From: Gammaproteobacteria bacterium
Lineage (GTDB): Bacteria > Pseudomonadota > Gammaproteobacteria > Berkiellales > Berkiellaceae
DNA: 14,081 bases
Direction of reading: 5' to 3'
Assembly (NCBI GenBank): GCA_016874315.1
Contig: VGTX01000009.1
Coordinates: 1-14,081 of the forward strand
Each line of letters starts with the position of its first letter. Within the stretch, counting starts at the first letter, position 1. Of this stretch, positions 7,219-14,081 are shown piece by piece. The notes below the pieces were generated by a model. It was given only the letters and a program-made list of their open reading frames with translations, did not search any database and had not been told where the DNA came from. The translations under genes and the position numbers were made by a program.

Positions 7219-7474
7219 ATGAAAAGTTTAACGCAATGTGAATTAAATAATGTCGCCGCTGGTATCAGTGGGGGGGTATGGCGCTTTTAAATCCGGTCAT
7301 AATCAGCCAAAAGTGGGCCCTCAGGAGGATTTTTTTAGAGAAGCTTTTCAGGCTCTTGGTGCTTTAATTGTTAATGCACTTTGGGGTGCGATCTTCGGAT
7401 CAAAAGCTGGAAATAAAAAAGAAGAGGATAAAGAGGCTCGTTATGGTCGGTTTTCTTCGGGCGCTCCATTTTAA
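7219..7474 (+). pseudogene. Double-glycine leader peptide (bacteriocin-like), frameshifted in a G7 run
   Basis: From ATG 7219 the frame reads MKSLTQCELNNVAAGISGG, a textbook double-glycine leader (L-x-EL-x-x-V...GG). It then hits seven G (7270-7276), which push it out of frame into VWRF and a stop. With six G the frame continues as YGAFKSGHNQPKVGPQ, a hydrophobic helix (ALGALIVNALWGAIFG), a KK-E-D-K charged patch and a Gly/Ser tail ending at 7474, for a mature peptide of about 65 residues. The helix with small residues spaced along it resembles pore-forming class II bacteriocins. Copy 2 at 11626-11868 is homologous. As read, the gene is off; slippage, phase variation or a sequencing error in the G-run could restore it. 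No C39 peptidase/ABC exporter is in the window. Confidence 0.75.
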
Positions 7475-7513
7475 TTATGAATGATGAAAAACTATAAAAA
7501 GGTAGCATAAAAA

Positions 7514-8737
7514 GTGTTGTATAGGGACTATCTATTAACTTCAAATTATCAAAATTATAAAGAGTCTCTCACGTATCTCTTACAAAAAACTCTCACTGTA
7601 GGTAGTTATATATGGGAAATTTGTCTTTTTTTTGTGTTTTGTATAATAAGTGGGGCCCTAATAGATATTGAGGGTTTTTCCTTAATCACACATGTATTAA
7701 TCGGATTATTGTATCTCATGATTATTGGACGTAGAAGTTTGTTTTCTAGTCATGGGATTTTTTCTTTAACCATGCTTCCTTGCGCCATTCCGGGGTACGT
7801 ATTTTGTATATTTCAACTTCCTGAGCTCATATCTTCAGATGCTGTGAGCTTTATTGACATTACGCTCTGGATTGCTATCGCACGATGGCCTTTATTTTTA
7901 AAGCGTTCGTCTCATAAAGCCTCTCTTTGGAATATTTTAAAAAAGTTAATCTTTTTTTGGACACTTCAGAGCATCTACGGATTAACTCTTCAATTCTATA
8001 ATCCTTCTATTTTTGAGCCTTTAGAATGGAGATTGACTGGAGTGAGTTTTAAGCCAAATGATCGATATCCTTCAGCCACAGGAATACAGTTTTTTTATGA
8101 AGACTATGAAGAAGCTGAAAAAATAGAGGAGCATTTGCCACAGGTCATAGAAACTCTCAAAAATTCCCCTTTTTATCGAAACTCCGAAGAGCTGGTCTTT
8201 GTGCAAAAGAACAAGTTGCCACAAGGTGGACTCATTAAAGATCTAAATATATATCCTAGAGGTGGATGCAATGCTTTAAAGCAATATAGCTATTACTTTT
8301 CTGAACCTAATAAATCTTTTCCACTGGACTTGGTTTATTATTCTCATAACGATCATTATCGTTCTATCCCTATTCATGAGCTAACTCATCAATTGGTGAG
8401 TCGATACTATGGGAAATGGCTCACTGTTTTTTCAGTAGAAACCTGGAAAAATGAAGGATATGCAGAGTATATGGCTAATACTGGATGTTATCTTACCAAG
8501 GATGAGCTTTGGGCTATGATTGATAGCTATCCTATTTCTGATGAGATCTTGGCTTCTCCTTTCTCTAAATTTTTGGCACAACATGACCAGGAAGATTATA
8601 TGGCTGCTTTTCTTCAAGTACGCTATGCACTCGATGTGAAAAAACTGTCACCAATAGAATTTATGAAAAGGTCTTATAAGTTAGCTTCTGTCCAAGAAAT
8701 TAAGGAGTGGTTAAAAAGAGACAATGATATTAACTGA
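7514..8737 (+). CDS. Membrane-anchored gluzincin-type zinc metallopeptidase, copy 1
   Basis: The 407-residue protein (GTG start, AAAGG upstream near 7498) has about five membrane segments, near residues 31-51, 55-72, 81-101, 113-129 and 139-158. A soluble C-terminal domain follows. That domain carries IPIHELTHQLV, the HExxH zinc site (His288, Glu289, His292), and 22 residues later WKNEGYAEY with Glu314 as the probable third ligand, the hallmark of gluzincin / peptidase-MA-like enzymes. I do not recognise the exact family. It begins 39 nt after the double-glycine peptide, same strand, and this pairing recurs at 11626-13106. Likely roles are maturation of the peptide, degradation of it for self-protection, or sensing; these are inference. 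The gene looks intact. Confidence 0.8.
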   Translation: MLYRDYLLTSNYQNYKESLTYLLQKTLTVGSYIWEICLFFVFCIISGALIDIEGFSLITHVLIGLLYLMIIGRRSLFSSHGIFSLTMLPCAIPGYVFCIFQLPELISSDAVSFIDITLWIAIARWPLFLKRSSHKASLWNILKKLIFFWTLQSIYGLTLQFYNPSIFEPLEWRLTGVSFKPNDRYPSATGIQFFYEDYEEAEKIEEHLPQVIETLKNSPFYRNSEELVFVQKNKLPQGGLIKDLNIYPRGGCNALKQYSYYFSEPNKSFPLDLVYYSHNDHYRSIPIHELTHQLVSRYYGKWLTVFSVETWKNEGYAEYMANTGCYLTKDELWAMIDSYPISDEILASPFSKFLAQHDQEDYMAAFLQVRYALDVKKLSPIEFMKRSYKLASVQEIKEWLKRDNDIN

Positions 8738-9110
8738 AAATATTCCTTTAATCTTTCCTTATCATTTCTAACCAAGGAATTTTGAGACTGTTTAATATAT
8801 ACTCAAGTCTCGCCGTTTTCACCTTTAATGCTCTTGATAGAGAGCATTATTAACCATCGCTCTTCATTTTTGGTGTGATTTAGAGTGAAATCTCAAAAAT
8901 ACCTCTATAAAAAATTTCAAGATGCAGTTAACTTAAAACTCGTATCAACACAATCTTATATAAATATAAGTTACTGAGTTTTTCAATCTTATATTGACAA
9001 TAAATTGTTTAAGTGGCTTAATGGGTCTTGCTGCTTGAGTGCACTGCTTGATTAAAGTCTTGAATGACCCCTTTACTCTTGATTGAGACAAAATAAAATC
9101 ATTTATATTT
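8738..9110. other. Intergenic stretch with third att-like core and hairpin
   Basis: TCAAGTCTCGCCGTTTTCAC (8803-8822) differs from the tRNA/tmRNA-end core of block A by three changes, all C to T. A stem follows, AATGCTCT (8827-8834) with AGAGCATT (8841-8848) around TGATAG; it could be a terminator or an att arm. CAATCTTATA occurs twice (8951-8960, 8985-8994). A TTGACA at 8994-8999 has a weak CTTAAT 17 bp later and might serve the next gene. No gene is supported. Confidence 0.45.
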
Positions 9111-9124
9111 GGAGGAGAATCCAC

Positions 9125-9610
9125 ATGAAATTTAATTCTGAAACGCTTCAAAAAAGTTTTGAACAGTCAAAAATGGTCCTTGAGAATATCCATAACATTA
9201 AAGACCTAATATCAGAAGACATAAAAAAACTAGAAGCTTATATAAAGTCTTTAAATCTGAATGAAACAATAGATTACATTTTTTCTACTAGTTATATATA
9301 TATAGGACCCAATGGTATACCCAGTAGTGAAAAATTAATTGTTTGGGATCATAACAAGAAAAGACTTCTTTATGTAGAAAATCAATATGAAGCTAGCAGT
9401 TGGGATGTTTATTGTATAGAAGCATACATAGATGGAGATATTGGTGACGAAGACAATAATAAAACTACTATTATTGAAAAACCGCTCATAGAGACCTCTT
9501 TTGTTACTAGAAAAGAAGTTTATGAATCAGGTGAGTTAGCAAAATTTCTCTTATTTGTTAAACAACGATATGAGATCGTTGATCTAACTTTAGTTACACC
9601 CATGCAATAA
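9125..9610 (+). CDS. Hypothetical protein, 161 residues
   Basis: I do not recognise this protein. The start at 9125 is set by a strong ribosome site, GGAGGAGA at 9111-9118, six bases before the ATG; an upstream in-frame ATG at 9083 lacks one. Residues 1-50 are helical and rich in charged residues (KSFEQSKMVLENIHNIKDLI). The middle is strand-like, with LIVWDHNKKRLLYVENQYEA, and an acidic loop GDIGDEDNN. There is no signal peptide, membrane segment or catalytic motif, so a small cytoplasmic protein is likely. It sits alone between the two peptide/peptidase modules and could be an immunity or accessory protein, but only position suggests this. Confidence 0.7.
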   Translation: MKFNSETLQKSFEQSKMVLENIHNIKDLISEDIKKLEAYIKSLNLNETIDYIFSTSYIYIGPNGIPSSEKLIVWDHNKKRLLYVENQYEASSWDVYCIEAYIDGDIGDEDNNKTTIIEKPLIETSFVTRKEVYESGELAKFLLFVKQRYEIVDLTLVTPMQ

Positions 9611-9758
9611 ATTTTTTTACCTTACAAAAATCTTATGACTGCAAAACTCTATTTGAGATTTTTGGTTATAAAATATGACGTTACTCGAAAACTGAATAAT
9701 AAAATTATATCAATCAAGTAGAAGCAGAATCATTGATTAACATTAAAGAACATTAAAA

Positions 9759-10064
9759 ATGTATAAAGAAGTTATGTGCTGGGGCATTACAAATGTGTTG
9801 CCATCAGCATCCGATAATATAAAGGATATTCGTGAAAATTTATTGAGTTATATGAAAATTATTGGCCAATAGGCGTATGATAAAATAATTTATTTAGTTG
9901 AGATGGAAAACAAATCAATCTTGCTTGAAGAAGCTGGCAACATCATAAAAAACGAGCTACTTAATCCAATGTTGCGATAGAAAAAAGCTCTTATGATTAC
10001 AGCAATTTTAATCTTTCTTTTATGGATGCCCATAGAAGAAAGTAAGCAGATCAATTCTGACTGA
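9759..10064 (+). pseudogene. Small stop-interrupted remnant with a membrane segment
   Basis: One frame reads MYKEVMCWGITNVLPSASDN, then ends in TAG (9870-9872). It continues AYDKIIYLVEMENKSILLEE to a second TAG (9978-9980), and then KKALMITAILIFLLWMPI to TGA (10062-10064). The three pieces together look like one 100-residue protein with a C-terminal membrane helix. Two internal amber codons mark it as decayed. No family is recognised. The remaining DNA from 9611 to 9758 holds nothing I can support. Confidence 0.35.
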
Positions 10065-10108
10065 GAGCAGCTTCTTTTTGAAATGGCATGATAAAGGACT
10101 CCAATGGC

Positions 10109-10861
10109 TCAATTTATTTTCTTACATAATTCGCTAATATCTGGCATGGACAATATTATGTATTCAACAAGATTATATAAACAGTTGCCGTTATAATTAC
10201 CCAAGAAATCGCTAGTATTTAGGCAAATGCGAATTTCTTTGTTGTTTTTAAATCGCTCATCTTTATTTCGAGCATTTTTTGCGCGTGCCATTAAATCAAA
10301 AATCCTGGGATCTTGTTCACCTGCCTCTATCTTTTTTTCATAAATGAGCGGGAAAGCCTGTAGTCCTGTATAAAGATAAAGAAGCTCTTCATCTTGAGTG
10401 GGATGTTTTTTTATAGCTATAATACTAGGTATAATATCAATGTGTGTCTTGAGATCGTTCAGGTCCAGCCAAGTAACTTTATGGAGGATAGAGGATTGTA
10501 AGCATTTCAATATTTCATCAATAAGTTTTTTTGTATCAATCTCAAGCCATAGAGCGTTGGTTTCAAATGCTGGCTTGCTGTAAAATGATAATGAATACTC
10601 AAATATATGGGTACCAAAAGCATTCCTGTACTCATTTTTATCTTGATATAATGCGCCAATAGAAGAGAACCTATTTTGATTGGGCCCAGAAAATCGAATG
10701 CGAGAACCTTGCAAAAATTTGTCTCTAGCGACTGTTTCTGAGAAAGCTCTATATATTTTTGATGGCAAGTGGTTCAGACGAATGTGAAAGTTTAGCAACT
10801 TATGAAAATCTAGTTTTAGTTGAGAGCTGATACGGGGTTTTCTATCATTAATGTAGTGCAT
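10109..10861 (-). CDS. Hypothetical protein, 250 residues, minus strand
   Basis: No family is recognised with confidence. The ATG at 10861 has an AAGGAAT ribosome site a few bases upstream. The protein is basic at its N-terminus. A segment RIRFSGPNQNRFSSIGALYQ looks slightly like the start of a RES-type NAD-degrading domain, but the rest does not support this firmly. A later part is acidic-polar (GEQDPRIFDLMARAKNARNK). There is no signal peptide or membrane segment. It is the only complete gene on the minus strand in the right half and converges with the stop-interrupted remnant. Its length and clean frame suggest a real, working gene amid decayed ones. Confidence 0.6.
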   Translation of the reverse strand: MHYINDRKPRISSQLKLDFHKLLNFHIRLNHLPSKIYRAFSETVARDKFLQGSRIRFSGPNQNRFSSIGALYQDKNEYRNAFGTHIFEYSLSFYSKPAFETNALWLEIDTKKLIDEILKCLQSSILHKVTWLDLNDLKTHIDIIPSIIAIKKHPTQDEELLYLYTGLQAFPLIYEKKIEAGEQDPRIFDLMARAKNARNKDERFKNNKEIRICLNTSDFLGNYNGNCLYNLVEYIILSMPDISELCKKIN

Positions 10862-10920
10862 AGTTATTCCTTTTTGATTTTAATCTTAGGTTTTGAGAGC
10901 TTGTTTTTGAAGGTTATTAG

Positions 10921-11625
10921 GCTCTGTGAGCAAAATTTAAAGAGGGAATTAAAAGCACAAAAAAGATAAAAAAATGGTAATTTTAGTTCATCAAAAACAA
11001 AAAAATTATTACGGATGGATTATCACATAAATCCCCAAGAATGGGAAGCTATTTTATTTTTTCTAGAGAATATTCCTGGTCTTCATACTATAAAAGACAA
11101 AGAATTACGTCGATTTATTGAAGGTGTTGGGTATCTCTTGCGAACAGGATGTCAATGGCGCTTATTACCATATTACTATGGTCATTGGCGTGCTCTATAT
11201 AAACGCTTTAAGCTTTGGTCCGATCGGGGAATTTGGCGGCAACTCTTTTCTACTGTGCAAAAGATCCGGATCTTGAGCCTGTGATGATCGCTGCGACAAT
11301 AGTTCGGGTCCACTCTTGCAGTTCAGGCCTATAGAAAAATAGTAACTCAAGAGAGGCGCTAGGCAGAGCAAGGGTGGTTGTACAACGAAAATCCATGCTT
11401 TGGTTGATGGGTTAGGTAATTCCCTCAAGTTGCTTGTCACTTCAGGTCAGTGCCGTGATGTTTCACAAATCCTATGAAATTGTTGAAGAGATTTGCGAAC
11501 CCATTATCATTGCTTATCAAGGAGATGATGCCAATGTGCTGGTTGCTTATTTAGAAGACCAACAATATTACACTCTTATTCCTTCGCGAAAAAAACGAAA
11601 AGAGCGGCGAAAATATGACGAACAT
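10921..11625 (+). mobile_element. IS5-family insertion sequence, copy 2, right end lost
   Basis: The left end GCTCTGTGAGCAAAATT (10921-10937) is a diverged version of the copy 1 terminal repeat, and the flank TTAG replaces CTAG. Transposase homology runs from 11015 to about 11625, where it stops within KYDEHLIE; the last fifth of the transposase gene and the right terminal repeat are missing. The DNA then passes straight into the leader of the second peptide. Without a right end it cannot transpose. Confidence 0.7.
11015..11625 (+). pseudogene. IS5-family DDE transposase remnant, catalytically dead
   Basis: The first frame (11015-11284) gives an intact N-terminal IS402-like domain (MDYHINPQEWEAILFFLENI through RRFIEGVGYLLRTGCQWRLL to FKLWSDRGIWRQLFSTVQ). 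It then shifts frame. The DDE part has lost both visible aspartates: MIDATI of copy 1 reads MIAATI, and ADKGYDA reads AYQGDDA. Further shifts occur around 11330 and 11465. The last in-frame part is read through into the second peptide gene. Confidence 0.75.
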
Positions 11626-11868
11626 TTAATTGAGCTTGTTGCAGGATATAGAAATCAAGAGCATAATTCCATGCATGCTACACCTTCAATGGGTCCACAA
11701 CATGAGTTGGCCAAAGGATTTTTTAGGACTGCAGGTGCAGTTATATGTTACATTCTAATTGATCTATTAGGACTTGGAAGAAAAAAAGATGAGGATGATA
11801 AAAAATCGCAGCACTCTTACAGATCGGGATCAAGTTCTAGCCCGTCTTTTGGAACATATTCTTTTTAA
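11434..11868 (+). CDS. Transposase fragment fused to bacteriocin-like peptide, copy 2
   Basis: An open frame, startable from TTG 11434, reads transposase-derived sequence (SYEIVEEICE, then DDANVLVAYLE and RRKYDEH). It passes without a stop into LIELVAGYRNQEHN, SMGPQHELAK, a hydrophobic helix (GAVICYILIDLLGLG), RKKDEDDKK and a Ser-rich tail. The last part matches the copy 1 peptide: the GPQ motif, helix, lysine/acid patch and Ser/Gly tail are shared. LIELVAG-Y looks like the end of a double-glycine-type leader with AG for GG, and in both copies Tyr follows the cleavage point. No peptide start codon of its own is left near the leader, so it is probably not expressed as a normal precursor. ATG 11671 would yield a leaderless form. 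Confidence 0.6.
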   Translation: MSLQVSAVMFHKSYEIVEEICEPIIIAYQGDDANVLVAYLEDQQYYTLIPSRKKRKERRKYDEHLIELVAGYRNQEHNSMHATPSMGPQHELAKGFFRTAGAVICYILIDLLGLGRKKDEDDKKSQHSYRSGSSSSPSFGTYSF

Positions 11869-11903
11869 TTTCAGTTGTTGAAAAACACAGGACCCTGCTG
11901 CCG

Positions 11904-13106
11904 ATGCTCTTAGAAAAAAACCATAATACAAGATATATTCGATTGGTACACCGTTTATCTGAGCAAAGTGCTTTATCGTGCTTATATGATGTCGTACTTT
12001 GGTTTGTATTTGTCATATTGAGTAGTGTCTGGATAGATTTTTCTGGATTATCTTTTGCAGGGTATGTAGGACTTGGCTTTTTTTATAGTTGTACTGCTGG
12101 GCGTCGGTGGGTAAGGTATTCCTCGAAAATTTTTTCTTATGATTCTTGGATCGCTATAATCCCGTGCTACTTTATTTTCTGTCACTCTAGTAATGAGTTA
12201 TTTTTTGGGATGGACGATTTAATTGCACTGCCGATTTGCTTGATGATTGCCCGTGCCCCTTTGTATTGGCAGCAAAAAAAATGTCAGAACTTCTTTATAC
12301 AGCAGAAAAATAGAATATTTCTTATAGTGCTTCAAGCGGCATATGGTTTTTGTATTCAGATTTACAATCCTATTTTTATGGAGCGTTTAGAGTGGTCACT
12401 GACCCCTACATTTAAATTCGATCATCGATACGAGTCTAAAAGACATGATTTGCAGTTGTATTATGAGGATGAGCGAGAAGCGGAAAAAATCTATGCATTG
12501 TTGCCCGAGGTATTTGACAGACTAAGAACATCACCCTTTTTTAAAGAATCAGATTTTTTTGTTTTATGTCAGAAAAATGATTTTATGAATCCTTATAACG
12601 AACATAATGATTATCAGGAAAATTTACTAGGACATTATCATCCATGAAAACGGTATTCTTATGTATATCTGTCAAATCAAAAAGAATTAGATTTAAATGA
12701 TTATAAAGCGATTATAACTCATGAACTGACACATCAAATGCTTTATAAATCTTACGGAACTATATCAGCATTGTTACGCACAATCCCTTTGTGGAAGGAT
12801 GAAGGATATGCTGAATACGTTGCACATCAGGGAGAATTTCCATCAAAAGCAGAATTACTAAAACTTATCGAAACAGATCATAATGTTGCACAACGGCTAA
12901 TGTGCCCATTTTCTGCATTAGAAAAATACCAATATATGTATCAAGACTATCAGGCAGCACTTATTCAAGTACGATATGCTTTGGATTTTAAAAAAACAGA
13001 TTTGAATGATTTTTTCAAAAATTCTTATATATTGGCAACATCAGAAGAGATTATCGAGTGGTTACACCGACCCGAAGAGATTAATTATTTATCAGATGTC
13101 GTGTGA
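11904..13106 (+). pseudogene. Membrane gluzincin-type metallopeptidase, copy 2, with in-frame TGA
   Basis: The frame from ATG 11904 matches the copy 1 peptidase along its whole length (about 400 against 407 residues). Shared features are the N-terminal membrane segments, IQIYNPIFMERLEW versus LQFYNPSIFEPLEW, YYEDEREAEKI versus FYEDYEEAEKI, ITHELTHQML (His273, His277) and LWKDEGYAEY (Glu300). A single in-frame TGA at 12645-12647 (codon 248) cuts it just before the zinc-binding domain. The aligned copy 1 segment around NALKQYSYYF versus stop-KRYSYVYL shows no loss of frame. The downstream ATG at 12738 would start right after HELTHQ and so lack the zinc site. It follows the fused peptide gene by 35 nt, as in module 1. 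Confidence 0.8.
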
Positions 13107-13504
13107 AGCGCTATAAAAGTGAACTACACGCCCCTAAAGGGAGCATGCTTCCCATCAAGCAACCTCAAGAGAAAATTTCTTAGCTTGCGAATATGAATTC
13201 AGATGATGTCAGAAAGCATCTGAACCTTTAGTAGATTCAATTAGAGTTGATTGCATATATACGTAATTGAAATCTTATTATGTCAGATTAAATTGGATTG
13301 CTAACATGAATTTCAATTTAATCTGACAATTGACTTGAAAAGATGAAATTTCGTTCCCTCACAAACAGTTAAATGCATTCCGATATCCGTTTATTACATA
13401 ATTTTTTTAAGAACTTATAAATAATTTCAGTTTCATACACCTTCATAAAAGATGTGGTAGGATATACATTATAAAGTTTACTTAACATCATTGAGATTTT
13501 TTAT
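13107..13504. other. Intergenic stretch; possible IS605/TnpB right-end remnant
   Basis: No gene is supported. On the minus strand the DNA around 13118-13155 reads GGGAAGCATGCTCCCTTTAG, then GGGCGTGTAGTTCAC. This resembles the hairpin-plus-GTAGTTCAC ends found after some IS200/IS605 tnpB genes, but no TnpB coding sequence precedes it. A strong inverted repeat lies at 13281-13328 (listed separately). Confidence 0.3.
13281..13328. repeat. Perfect 15-bp inverted repeat
   Basis: TGTCAGATTAAATTG (13281-13295) and its exact complement CAATTTAATCTGACA (13314-13328) flank an 18-base loop. It lacks a T-run, so it is not a standard terminator. It could be an operator for the following gene, a terminator of unusual form, or the tips of a small non-autonomous element. 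Confidence 0.6.
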
Positions 13505-14081
13505 ATGAAATCAGATTCGAATTTTCATTTAGTACCAGTATTTTTTCAGGATTTTTTAAAATCGTATCATTATCCAGTGTTTTTTCCTGAGGTAGTGTCA
13601 AAGTTATATGATTCTTATTTTTCTTGCCAAGGAGCTAGAAAAATAAACAATTCCACTAAAGAATATAAAGACAATGCTATCGATCAAGTGATGGATAACT
13701 ATCTTTTTTATTGGATGATGAATAAACCGGATACTTTGTTGGAAAAAAAGAATGCTTTTGAAAGTTTATTAAATAATGAATTATTTCCTTATGGATACAC
13801 CGGTAGAACTAAGGCACATGTAACTCGATTAAAAACTGAACTAGAAGATTTTCTCGATGGCTCTAAGTATGAGCTTTTTAGCATCACTCATAATACATGT
13901 TTGGATGAACAGGTATTGCTACAAAAAACAACAATATGCTTTCTTGAATATATTTGTAATCGATATATTGCACAATTGCGCTCTATAGAGCAGCAGGTTT
14001 CACCAACAAGCACAGAAACTGTTCAAAAAATATTAGATATTCTTAGTCAGTTAATCGATGAAATGCATAACAGCCCGGAAA
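13505..14081 (+). CDS. Hypothetical protein, N-terminal part, runs off the window
   Basis: The frame from ATG 13505 is open to the last base, 192 codons, with no stop. It begins MKSDSNFHLVPVFFQDFLKS, followed by YHYPVFFPEVVSKLYDSYFS. It contains LFYWMMNKPDTLLEKKNAFE, GYTGRTKAHVTRLKTELEDF and a long helical C-terminal part (TVQKILDILSQLIDEMHN). It looks soluble and mostly helical; I do not recognise the family. The ribosome site is weak, and AT-rich promoter-like DNA lies just upstream (TACATTATAAAG around 13466-13477). The codon pattern and absence of stops support a real gene. Confidence 0.65.
   Translation, partial: MKSDSNFHLVPVFFQDFLKSYHYPVFFPEVVSKLYDSYFSCQGARKINNSTKEYKDNAIDQVMDNYLFYWMMNKPDTLLEKKNAFESLLNNELFPYGYTGRTKAHVTRLKTELEDFLDGSKYELFSITHNTCLDEQVLLQKTTICFLEYICNRYIAQLRSIEQQVSPTSTETVQKILDILSQLIDEMHNSPE

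Noticed and set aside
8945..9151. A 68-codon minus-strand ORF
   Set aside because: It overlaps the ribosome site and start of the 9125 gene, has no ribosome site of its own, and resembles no protein.
9870..9980. Amber suppression or pyrrolysine in the 9759 frame
   Set aside because: Nothing else in the window supports recoding; decay is the simpler reading.
11015..11284. A functional small transposase
   Set aside because: It is only the N-terminal domain; the DDE domain follows in other frames and has lost catalytic aspartates.
11195..11440. An 81-codon minus-strand ORF
   Set aside because: It is antisense to recognisable transposase sequence on the plus strand.
12645..12647. TGA as selenocysteine or recoded tryptophan in peptidase copy 2
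   Set aside because: The aligned copy 1 region has no Cys or Trp at this place, no selenocysteine hairpin is obvious, and other genes in the window end in TGA (for example copy 1 at 8735-8737).
1..14081. CRISPR array
   Set aside because: No regularly spaced direct repeats of suitable length were seen on reading through the window.

Overview
The window is AT-rich accessory DNA from a bacterium, most likely a proteobacterium. A gammaproteobacterium of the Legionellales type is plausible, but no housekeeping gene is present to fix this. The evidence for a mobile, decaying island is a DUF3987 primase-like gene, a tyrosine integrase, att-like copies of a tRNA/tmRNA 3' end, two decayed IS5-family elements, an AbiE toxin-antitoxin pair and several broken genes.

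Layout. (1) 1-2100 is the end of an integrated element: the C-terminal part of a DUF3987 protein, a tiny coupled ORF, and the integrase. (2) 2256-2348 is an att-like block: a tRNA/tmRNA 3'-end sequence followed by repeats. (3) 2401-6992 is cargo: an aminoglycoside-phosphotransferase-type kinase, a nucleotidyltransferase (MNT) pseudogene on the minus strand interrupted by an 855-bp IS flanked by CTAG, a GNAT acetyltransferase, and an abiEi-abiEii operon with a well-preserved promoter/operator. (4) 6995-7075 is a degenerate copy of the att block, so the cargo lies between direct repeats. (5) 7219-8737 is module 1: a small peptide gene with a double-glycine leader, frameshifted in a run of seven G at the GG codons, followed by a membrane protein with a gluzincin zinc-protease site (HELTH and WxNEGYAEY). 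A third att-like core follows at 8800-8823. (6) 9125-10861 holds two unrecognised genes and a stop-riddled remnant. (7) 10921-13106 is module 2, a paralogue of module 1. Its IS remnant is fused in frame to the second peptide, and its membrane protease carries an in-frame TGA. (8) 13107-14081 has a strong inverted repeat and an unrecognised gene running off the end.

How the genes work together. AbiEi and AbiEii form a type IV toxin-antitoxin pair that is probably autoregulated through two inverted repeats overlapping its promoter. The most interesting content is the duplicated pair of leader peptide and membrane metallopeptidase, with the same gene order and nearly the same spacing (39 and 35 nt). 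I infer a bacteriocin-like or signalling peptide with a dedicated membrane protease as processing or self-protection partner. Each copy as read here has lesions, so both may be decaying; copy 1 could instead be phase-variable.
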